64,000 nucleotides of DNA from Rhipidocladum racemiflorum (taxonomy: Eukaryota > Streptophyta > Magnoliopsida > Poales > Poaceae): the NCBI GenBank assembly GCA_036346355.1, contig CM070583.1, forward strand, positions 682,001 through 746,000, in the 5' to 3' direction. Position numbers and translations under genes: made by a program. Under the pieces are notes generated by a model that saw only the letters and a program-made list of their open reading frames with translations, did no database searches and was not told the origin of the DNA. This document shows positions 54,413 through 64,000 of this stretch, one piece after another (positions within the stretch are counted from its first letter, which is position 1; every line of letters begins with the position of its first letter).

Positions 54413-57342
54413 CTCAGCATGTAGTATGCCAGTATGAGTGAGTGAGAGAATTAATAACCAAAACTAAAGCAGGCGCTGATTGAATGCATGGGAGGAGAGA
54501 GAGGGAGGGAGGGAGGGGGGAGGGGTGTGTGAAGACTAAAGAAAGAGATTAAAGAGAGCGTAGTACTCCACTCCAGTATGTGAAGTTGCAAAAGGCTGTG
54601 GCGTTTTCAAGTTGGATAGCGATGTATGGTGATCCAATCTGCCAGACTGCAACTACTACTACTACGATTCAGCATTGCATCTGCAGGCAGGCGAGCTAGC
54701 GCTGATGGAAGGGGCACTGAATCGAATGCCTTGACCGGCCTTGCTTTCTGCGTATGTGCATGAGCATGAGTGCTTAGCTAGCTGAGTCCTCCCAAGGAAA
54801 AGAAAAGGGTGCTGCCCCTGCGTGCGTATGCTTGCATGGCTTTTTCGGCACACAAAAACACAAGCTAGGATCGAGGTTACCAGTAGCCAACCATCGTCCA
54901 AGAATTTGCAGCTAGTCCCTACTAACATAACATATATAACATGGCATGGCATGGCATTTTAATTCTCAATCAAACTGTCAACAACTAATTAGAGACCATG
55001 CATGGTGATGCTCATATGGTAGATTGGCAGTATATACTTCTTCTTCAGTGCATGTACAGCTGCACACATGAACGATGTCAATGGAGCCGAGATGCTACCA
55101 GCTGCTGCTGCTGCCTGATGAGCAGCGATAGCTAGCAAGCAAAAAAAACCAAAGGGGATAACTAGTTTTCCAAGGCTAGCTCAACAGTGTGGGGTGGCGA
55201 TGGGATGGGCGCCCTGGATCTGATCAAAGCGGAGAAGCTGGCGAGCAAATGGCTCAGCTCAGGCTTTAGCTAGCTCTCCTGCTTCATCCAGAGCCTGCCC
55301 CGAGGCTCCCTGCCTCTGCCTAACAACTAACTGCTTTCGGACCCAAGGATCCAGACCTTGGAACTGCAGGCCTAGCTAGGCCCCTACACAGGCATACCTA
55401 TGTCCTATGCACACAGCGACCTCACCTGGTCCCTATGTGCATGGCGACTGGCTACCTTGGCCGCACCATAGTATCGTATCATCATGGCTTCGTTCTGCAG
55501 GGCAATGGACATGGTTGTGCTGTGACTGCTGGGGCAAACCAATCAGACGTCTCAGTGTCCACAGTGTATGAGCACAAAAACATAGACATGTCGATTGTAT
55601 GTTGTGGAGACTGGACAGTGCAGGACAACACTCTGGTAGCTAGGTCAGGTGTGCATCTTCAATTCTTCGTAGTACTGCACTACTCTCTTTCAAAAGAAGA
55701 AGAAGGAGAAGAAGAAGAACTTCTTCGTAGTGCACTACTCCTGTGCTACCTATGGTTAGTAGGTGTTAGGATTATAAGCACAGCGAATAACGGAGACATA
55801 GGTTTAACGTGAAAAAATCCTTGCGGGAAAAAAACAGGTAAAACAGGTCTGTTTTTACAAAAATAGCATCCTAACTCTAAAATTCTTAAAATATATTAGA
55901 GAGGCACTTTAGATTATTTATAATATATATAAATATTTTTATACCTTTCACAGTTTTGAATTAATTTCCAAATTTCAAAAACAGCAGATAAAAAGTGTAA
56001 AAAGCATTTTTTTTCTTTAATGCAAAAAAAATCATAAAACTCATGGTAAATTCGGGATAATATTTTTTAAACTCAATCAATAATTTTAGAAAAATTAGGA
56101 TGTTACATAATGTTCTTTGTAAAAGGCAATGGGAAGAGGGTTAAAAAATAGAAAAGATAGCTTTAAACACTTGCAGGTAAATTCAGTCTAGGTCTCAACT
56201 TCATCTATATGCTATATATAGCCCACGAGGCCCAACATATTTTAGCCCAAAAGTGTTGATATAATCTCGGCCCAAACATTGAATGAGTATTAAGGCCAGC
56301 AGGTTTCCTGGTTAGAGAGCATGTATCTAGTTTAATCAAGAGAGTCAGGCATGTATGGTCTATAAGGGTGTGCTTGCTTATCGAGAGGGTTTGACTTGGA
56401 TTAATATTTAATATTTAAAATAAATATGAAATAAAAAAATTCGGAAAAGAGACGGGAAAAGATGGGCTTACTTATAGCAAAGCATATCAGAGGGAAAACG
56501 AAATTGGGACTGGCCGGCCTTATTTGCTGACCTTCGATGGTTGGTTGGTGTTGGTGGTGTATTGGGTCAGACGAGAGAAAGCAAAATCAAGCCATCTGTG
56601 GCTCCCTTCATATGAAAGCCTCCACCGTCATCCTCTTCTCCGTCACCTCGATCGACGACCACTCCCTACGCCCACCGTCTAGATTGACCGTGAGGAGATA
56701 CTGATGGCCCCCGCCTCACGGCCTGCAGCTGCTGTCTTCACTTCCACATGTTCCACTGTCGCTCCTTTGTCCGCGGTGATGGGGATCAGCATGAGGCCAA
56801 GGCGGGGGAACTCGACGGCTCCATTGCCAACAAGCTTCGGCAACTGCGAGTCACGGCGCAAGGTCAAGCAATGCGACGGGTCGGGAGTGAGCAACGAGGG
56901 TAGCAGTGAGGAACACGAGACAGAGGACGCTGACCGAGCCTCTCTACTGTGTCATGGTCTCATGGAAAAGCCCTTCCAATGGCTTGATAAGGGTGAATGC
57001 CCTACCCTTACTCCTCGGACCTGTACCCAACCATCTACCACAACACCTTAGCTCTGAAACGTATTTCAGCCCTCACTCTCTGAAACATCTAAATACAAGT
57101 TCAGAGGGCTAAGTGGCACAACCTCGTAAGTTTAGAGGTGCTGTAGTGCAATTTAATAGAAAAACCATAGTCAGCACGGAGAAGCACCTTTACCGTATTG
57201 GTTGCGTATTACGGGCAGTACGCTATCAGTGTTGAATTACGGCATTCAGAACGCCGTCGGCCTGCCCCTTTCCTCTCGTCCTCTTCCTTGTGCTTCCTGA
57301 TCGAGCGAGAGCGGGAGCGAGAGCGAGAGGTAATCGGGATCG
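54413..57342. other. Intergenic region upstream of the SAC-domain gene
   Basis: Mixed low-complexity sequence, including an AGAAGAAGAAGGAG run near 55700. A GC-richer segment 56580-57060 has an open frame on the plus strand (56704-57051) and one on the minus (56679-56894); neither shows a known domain, signal or splice support. It might be a captured gene fragment. The last 150 bp are the promoter/leader of the next gene, with a GCGAGAGCGGGAGCGAGAG tract. Confidence 0.4.
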
Positions 57343-60300
57343 ATGATGGAGGCGGAGGCGGACGACCCGACGATGGCGGCCACGCTGGATAAGTTCTGCC
57401 TCTACGAGACGCGCGCCGTAAGCACCCATCGTTTCTTCAATTCGCATTTGATCGATCGGTTGGGTTCGATTCTTGCTTGCTGAATTGATGGGGCTGCATG
57501 GTGCAGAGGTTCTACTTGATCGGGAGTTCGCGGGAGAAGCGGTGGTTCCGGGTGCTCAAGATCGACCGCTCGGAGCCGTCGGAGCTCAACCTCAGCGAGG
57601 ATCCCGTCTGGTACTCCCAGCAGGAGGTCAAGAGCCTCCTCCAGCGCATCGACGAGGGCAACCGCTCCACCGGCGGACTCGCCCCCGTCACCAAGGCATA
57701 CGGCATCGCAGGTCCCTACTCACTCCGTCCCAACACCCACCACCACCTTCATTATTCATCCATCCTATTGCATTGGATTGGATTATTACCCTAACCCTAA
57801 TAATTCCTTGCAAATTTCACTCTCAATCCATCAGATCTCCTGGTCCTGGGAATTCTTAATTAAGTAGGAGGGGGTATATGTTTTGTTGAAGGGAGTAAAT
57901 ATAGAGATTCTTCATCCGATTTATTGTGTTAGGAATGCCGATATTTTTCTTCTTTGGTGGATGAAGTGGCTGTATGTTGGAAAATTGTTTGTGACTGGCG
58001 GTAGCAGTGAACGACTCATGTTCTTTGCCTCAAATCCCCGCCGGCCTTGTTCCAGTTGGATTGTTTTCTACTTAATGCGTGGTGGAGTTGTTTTTGGTCT
58101 GAACTCCAGAGGAGTATAGAAATTTTCAGATTTCTGTCCTAAAGACTTATGAGTGCCCGTAGTATCCCTTGCCAACAATTTGGTTGTTCCCTACTGGAGC
58201 TCTTCCTTGTGGAGACTGGAGACACACGACATTCAACTAGCTATACAATTGCCCGATCAGATATTGGGAATGGTTCTAAATGGAGATGAATAGACATTGA
58301 TGAAAAATGAGAGATAGTTTATTAACCTCAGATATTGACGGAAATCCTCTTGAGCCTTCCCATTGTTTCTGGATATATTTGTTTTTGTTTCTATTGCTAT
58401 GTTTTTGTTTCTATTGCTATGCAGGTTGTATCAAGTTCTTGGAGTCATATTATCTGATTTTGGTCACCAAGCGCCGTCAAATTGGTTGCATTTGTGGGCA
58501 TGCTATTTATTGTATAGATGAGAGCCAGATGATCACCATCCCGCACTCATCGGTGCAGACAGATGTTGCAACCTCTAAGAATGAGCTAAGGTATAAGTTA
58601 TTTTATCAATGTTTCTTGTCAATTCTTTTCATTGCCTTCCATATATTTTCACAGTTTCGAATTTGCGCATACTGGCATATATTTGCTGAACTTTAGTAAA
58701 TATTATTGCCTCTGTAACAGGTACAAGAAACTTTTGGCCAGTGTTGATCTCACAAAGGATTTCTTCTATAGCTACACATATCCCATCATGCAGAGCCTGC
58801 AGCAGAATGTCACTTCTGCAGGGATGAAGGAAATGCCTTATGAAAATTTATTTGTCTGGAATACTTTTCTGACAGAGCCAATTCGATCAAGGTGCCGCAA
58901 TACTCTTTGGACAGTAGCTCTGGTCCATGGGCACTTCAAGCAGGTTATGTCTGACAAACAGTCTGCTCCATATATTGGTTTTGCTATTTTAGAGCTTTAT
59001 ATTAGTTGTTTCCTTGGATCCTGTCAAGGATGTTCGCATCAAAATTCTTGGGAGTTTTACCTGTAAAGTCGTACTAACAAAAATATGGATGTCAAATACC
59101 TACTTCTCATTTACCAGAGTAGGATGTTGAGACAGTTCTAACCTAAGAGAAAAGAGCTACAATTTCAATCCCAGAGTTTGTTTCCATCAGAAAATAAATT
59201 GCAAAGAAATGGAAATCCATAGGACTTGTTGCAACTACTAGACCAGGTCTTTGAAGTTGCCATCTCTCTGTTCCTTACTGAATGAACCCGTTATTACTTG
59301 AACAGTTGAACTATATGAGGCTTTGGAATTTATGGCTTGGTTGATGAGTGCTGCTCCTGTAGATTAGTTTCTTGTTCAGTTTATCCAGAACAATAATGCC
59401 CAACTTGCAGCTGATCCATGTAAAAATGATTAAATAAATGTGTAACAACTATTTTTGAAACCTTGCATATTACATAACTAACGCAATGTGTTTATTTTCC
59501 AGGTCAAGCTGTCAATATTTGGCAGGGAGTTAAATGTTGTCCTCATTTCTAGAAGATCCCGGCATTTTGCAGGGACACGGTAGGTTTCATATGCTTTAAG
59601 ATTATGGCATATTTCTCGATGTCCTTTCACTTTATGTAAACTGACTATTACTCAGGCTTACATCCTCTTCCATTGACCGTGTTCATTTGATTGCTGTTGA
59701 CTTATCACATGCACACGTAAGAGTGTTCATGCATAATCGTTCAAATAAACACTCAATAGTCTTATGCTATTTATTTCCTCTACTTTGCCAACTGAGACCA
59801 AGCAAAATGCTGATTATACTCTGCTCGTTATATGTTTTCTCATTCATTCGAAAATTTACTACCTTCCTCATGGTACCTGTAGGTATTTAAAAAGAGGTGT
59901 AAATGACCATGGAAAAGTTGCTAACGATGTCGAAACAGAGCAAATAGTATTTGAAGAGGAAGCTGGTTCCTGGAAGGGAAGAATGAGTGCAGTAGTACAG
60001 ATGCGAGGATCTATCCCTCTTTTTTGGTCACAAGAGGCTGGCCGACTTAGTCCTAAGCCAGATATTTTCGGTAAATAGACTTTGTAAAGGATACCTTATA
60101 ATCGGAAAGACGACATTAAATTACATGGTTTTAATCGAAGGATATTTAAATATCAAAACCACATTTCTTATCTGATCATGCTTCAATTAGACCTGCATAT
60201 CTGGGGAAGGTTTTAAGTTTTTTGTGCTTGTTCAATCTCTTATCTAACCATGCTTCTAAATAGAGGCATAAAATTTCTCAATGTATTCTCACCTTTGGTT

Positions 60301-62860
60301 TTTGCTGCAGTGCAGAGATATGACCCTACGTATGAAGCAACCAAGTTACATTTTGATGATCTCGCTCAGCGATATGGGCATCCTATCATAATACTTAATT
60401 TAATAAAAGTATGTGCTTGCTACTTGATTTTTGATCCCAAATTGCCTTCATTTGTTCTTTTGGTAGTGATGATCCCCTTGCCTTTCCTTTTAACTTCAAG
60501 ATGAAACTAATGATTCCTGTTCATGAGACATAAAAAAGGTCATTATCCTGATTCATTTTCAAATCTTGTACCGAACTTGTTTTTGGGTATTTGAGGTTTG
60601 ACTTCAAATTCAATAGCTCAACTTCTAGACTTCATTGTGCATAAGAATTGATTCAGTTACACCCACAACATTTATTGAAAATTTTTCCAATGTTATTAAG
60701 TCATTGACTAATCCACGATTAGCCGTCCAGTCGGTATATCGAGGGCGACTAGGGTGCTCAACTCGAATGGAACGACTAGTTGGGTGACCGGATGACTAAT
60801 CGGCGACTAGCGCGACTAATCGCGTTTGGCTTGCCGTGCGACTTGACGGCCCACATTCAGATGGAGAGGTGCGACATATAGTAGTTGGATTGGAGTGTTT
60901 GAACCTTAGCCCTAGATGCCTCTGGTCCAAATCAAGCGCCGCCTTTGCCCGTCCACTGCCACCTCCGCTCCTCCACTGCAAATCGAGCGCCTCCTACTCT
61001 TTTCCTCTCCTTCCTCCCCTGTTCTGGTCCAGTATGCTCCCCTATCCTCTCTTTCCTCCCCTGTTTAGCTCCGCTCCGCTCCCCTCTCCTTCCTCCCTTA
61101 CTCTGCTCCACTCTGCTATATTTTCTTCTGCTTCGCTGGTCTGCTCTGCTATGCTGAGTCGCTGACTAGTAACATAGTAGTAGTACTAGTAATGCTGACT
61201 GCTGACTAGTAATGTAGCAGTAGGCAGTAGTGTAGTACTAGTAATGTAGTAGTAATGTATTAGTAATGCACTAGCAAGTAGCCAAGTAATGTAGTCGTAG
61301 TACTAGTAATGCACTAAAAAGTGTATGCTTCTCCACTCATCATGTTGGGATCAAAACAAGTAAGCCATCAACTCATCAACATGCTTATGTTGTTCTCTTC
61401 ATTTCATGCTTTACAATATGTATATTTGTTTAATTGTTGCTGCAACTTAGTATATGACATGCCCTATTAACAAACTTCCTAATCTGGGGACTAGTCGACC
61501 AAGTTGACAAGTCACCCCTCTGGTGACTCGACTTGACTTTTTCCATGCACTCATCTCACTTAATTCTTTATGCTCCCCAGCTTCGATACTTGGATACTTA
61601 TACTTCCCCAATACCTCAACCATAATTCCTCTACAAACTCAGAAGGAGAAGATAAAATCGTTTATTCTCATCCCACAGCCCCTTCTCGCTCCCCACACAC
61701 CGCCCCCGCTCCTCTCTTTCCCCATGCTCTAACACCAACATTCGTCTCCCTTTATAGACAGTGGCGCACGGAACTCCTCTCCCTATCGACGCGACACTGC
61801 CCCTGGTCCTCACACACGGTGAGTTCTCCCAATAGTCATTTTCTCGTCTCTTGATTGTGGTAGCGTGGTATACTCCCAGCCAGTCCCAAACAGCCAGTGG
61901 CAGCCGGGAGCTGGTGAGGGCAACAACAGCTAGGAGGCAAGACATATGGCTGCAGCTGGCAGGAACATAACCGAATAGTTGTGGGGGTATTTGGGGCAGC
62001 AGTAGACTAGATGCCCTTAATCGCTTGTTATGAGCTGATGGTCCTGCGAGATGATCTAGCCCATTTGCTTCGTCATTTTCTTTGTTATAGTCTCTTTTAT
62101 GTCTATTTTGTGTGTGATATATCATATCTCATGTATTTTTTCTATATTTTTATTTTTATTATATATTTACACACGTTTCGCCTTATCGGTGTTTTTGGGG
62201 AATGGTGTATCGGCGTATCTCCTATCTGTATCGGTATCAGCGTATCCGGGCATCCTATCTTCCCAGTATAAGATGCAATATGTAAGAGTGACATGCCATG
62301 CCACTTGGAGCCAAAACTGAACTGAAAAACATTGTTGATTTCACCTAATACTTCTTCCAACCTTTTTCCTGAATAAGTTTTGCTTGGACATGTTCAATTT
62401 GTGGGGGTAGGGAGCTGCTATCCTACTTTTAATTGTTTGTACATCCGACATGTTACCTTTTGTCCTCAGTATACTACTCATCAAGTTGTTGTGCTGTCTT
62501 TCTAGACTGTTGAGAAAAGGCCACGAGAGATGATGCTCAGGCGAGAATATTTTAATGCAGTTGGATATCTTAATCAAAATGTCCCAGAAGAAAGGAAGTT
62601 GAGATTAATCCACTGGGATTTTCATAAGTTTGCTAAAAGGTTTTTTATTTATTCTTGATAAGTTCAAATTTTGTGTGAGTTAGTGCTTGTTCATGTGCTA
62701 ATGATTATCCCACCTGTTCTTTCAGCAAGTCTGCAAATGTACTGGGTGTTTTAGGAGGTGTAGCAAGTGAAGCACTGGACCTTACTGGATTTTACTACAG
62801 TGGAAAACCAAAAGTTCAGAAAAGAAGGTCAACTCAGCTTGGTCGAACTAGCACTGCAAG
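57343..62860 (+). CDS. SAC-domain phosphoinositide phosphatase, plant SAC1-5 clade (3' part outside window)
   Basis: The FIG4-like clade of SAC phosphatases acts on PtdIns(3,5)P2 at vacuolar and other endomembranes. Nine exons are visible: 57343-57417, 57507-57711, 58425-58590, 58721-58943, 59503-59579, 59883-60070, 60311-60408, 62506-62639, 62726-62860, encoding 433 residues with matching phases. Diagnostic blocks: FRVLKIDRSEPSELN, LVTKRRQIGCICGHAIY, DLTKDFFYSYTYPIMQSLQ, SRRSRHFAGTRYLKRG, VVQMRGSIPLFWSQEAGR, VEKRPREMMLRREYFNAVG and KSKSANVLGVLGGVASEALD. The next expected region, with the catalytic CX5R(T) motif, was not found up to 64000 and must lie beyond a long intron. Two ATGs are adjacent (57343, 57346). 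Intron 60409-62505 contains a transposon-like insert. The SAC1-5 paralogue cannot be told apart. Confidence 0.9.
60690..61525 (-). mobile_element. Transposon-like insertion in the SAC gene intron (GACTAGTCG family)
   Basis: Starts AATGTTATTAAGTCATTGAC, the inverse of the right end of the 34257-35062 insert, followed by GACTAATCGCG/CGACTAG motifs, a pyrimidine-rich CTCCTCCTCC-type interior, and a final GACTAGTCGACC/GTGACTCGACTTGAC block. It is thus in the opposite orientation to the FAS2 copy. 61140-61310 is a simple 'tagtaatgtagtagtac' repeat. No protein domain. Confidence 0.6.
61140..61312 (+). repeat. Degenerate GTAGTA/CTAGTAATG repeat
   Basis: Many variants of ACTAGTAATGTAGTAGT in succession, nested in the transposon-like insert. 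Confidence 0.75.
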
Positions 62861-64000
62861 GTACGTATTCCAATTCAGCAAGTATATGATTTTACATGGC
62901 AAATATATGCAGCTTATAACAAAACATGTGTATTGCTTCCCGTAGATTTTTTAGCAGAGAGTTGACAAATGGAAAATAAGAAGTGATATATCACCCAGTT
63001 TATTAAAAAAAGAGAGTACAATTACTGGCCAATTGCATTCAACTAAGGATTCAAAAATCGATTATGGGAAAAATTGATGACCACAGGTGGGAACCTGTTT
63101 TCTCCTGGGTTGTTTTAATTGTCAGATTTGAACGTAAAATCTGCATTTGACTGAATCCCAGCAGATTACCTCCTGGTTTGACCGGTTCTCAGCCGGAATT
63201 GCTGTTCATCAATTTAAATTAAAAAAATTTAAGTTTTAATTCAAAGTTTTCCGTGCCAGGATTTCTCCCCAGTTGACGCTGGGATTTTTTATCCCTGCAT
63301 TCAACACACGAGTACCATAGCTGTGTAATCATGTGGCACTAGCAACTGGGGCTGACATCAAGACATCAGGACTAGTAGTGTTTGCCATGCATAATGCACC
63401 TTGTCAGTCCTATCCATGTAGCCCTAAATACTAATGCAAGATGGGACAGCGATAGCCTTACACATCAATGACCCAATGTTGGTGGCAGCTTGCCATGACT
63501 ACAGTAGATCAGATCTGTACTTGCTGATTACATATTTTTGGGGAATGTCATGCTTGCTGTGGTGCCCAAATCATGTTTAAAATTACAAACTTTAAATGCT
63601 CAGTTTTTCAAGAAGTTCCACTATATGTCTTTATTTATTACTCAAAACTTATATTCTATGGACTCAGATTCTAAAATTTTCCTTCCAAAAAACTGCTGGC
63701 TTGGCATGCCATGTGGCCCATGTCACACGAGATACTGACGTGCTAGGTGGCACTAGTTTGATGATGTACCATGCTAAGCGGATGTTCTTGACACAATTTA
63801 GTATAAATTGTCACTGGTATGCATTCCATGCTATCAAGCCCACTGCAAAATTAAATGATGGGACCCAACTGAACCCAAATGGAACTTCAACGGACCTGTT
63901 TGACAAAAACTAAAGAGTGAGGGCTCCGGTTTTATAAAAGGAATGAGGATCTGCAGTGAAGTCTACTATTTGTTTTGAGAGAAAATATCCTAACAACTGC
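62861..64000 (+). other. Intron 9 of the SAC gene (unfinished at window edge)
   Basis: Opens with the donor gtacgt after ACTGCAAG. No further SAC exon was recognised. 63075-63330 is a diverged, partly repetitive stretch and 63700-63960 has TGGCATGCCATGTGG-like palindromic text. Open frames at 63538-63913 show no family features. Confidence 0.55.

Noticed and set aside
57198..57447. Short frames overlapping the SAC gene start on both strands
   Set aside because: They overlap the leader and first exon, are driven by the GAGCGAGAG tract, and lack any family feature.
1..64000. CRISPR arrays, operons or prokaryotic defence systems
   Set aside because: All supported genes are spliced plant nuclear genes; no regularly spaced repeat-spacer pattern was seen.

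Overview
This window is plant nuclear DNA, most likely from a grass (Poaceae). The evidence is spliced genes with GT-AG introns, GC-rich 5' exons beside AT-rich introns, proteins that match plant families, and many grass-type miniature transposons (Tourist, Stowaway, Mutator-, hAT- and CACTA-type MITEs and short Helitrons). I cannot name the species. No prokaryotic, organellar, viral or CRISPR sequence was seen.

Eight genes can be reconstructed, six with every coding exon. Left to right: (1) minus strand 1738-5469, a GONST1-type GDP-mannose transporter with a 5'-truncated LINE in its penultimate intron; (2) plus strand 9914-13615, the ribosome maturation factor SBDS with the plant zinc-finger tail; (3) plus strand 15498-17724, an SNM1-like metallo-beta-lactamase/beta-CASP DNA-repair nuclease; (4) minus strand 20253-20918, a single-exon invertase/pectin methylesterase inhibitor (PMEI) family protein; (5) plus strand 24721-29055, SRP receptor alpha subunit; (6) plus strand 30133-34038, the WD40 subunit FAS2 of chromatin assembly factor 1, with a second complete copy of its last exon at 35364-35572; (7) minus strand 46066-46992, a HECATE-like bHLH transcription factor alone in about 21 kb of repeat-rich intergenic DNA; (8) plus strand 57343 onward, a SAC-domain phosphoinositide phosphatase of the plant SAC1-5 clade, cut by the right edge before its catalytic motif.

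Genes 1-6 are mostly housekeeping (Golgi sugar transport, 60S maturation, DNA repair, protein targeting, chromatin assembly) and sit close together in the left 36 kb. They are not an operon and show no shared pathway. The interval 36-57 kb is gene-poor: it holds the HECATE-like gene, a second LINE remnant, a 648-bp CACTA element, several MITE families and microsatellites.

The most unusual structures are internal duplications within genes. The FAS2 terminal intron, exon and 3' flank are duplicated head to tail, giving two open 209-nt last exons. Intron 2 of SBDS is built of about 300-bp repeats that each start with a copy of the end of exon 2, with the GT donor destroyed in every extra copy. 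Several transposon insertions have exact target-site duplications, so their order can be read. I found no convincing new multi-gene system; the two gene-internal duplications are the best candidates for new biology.
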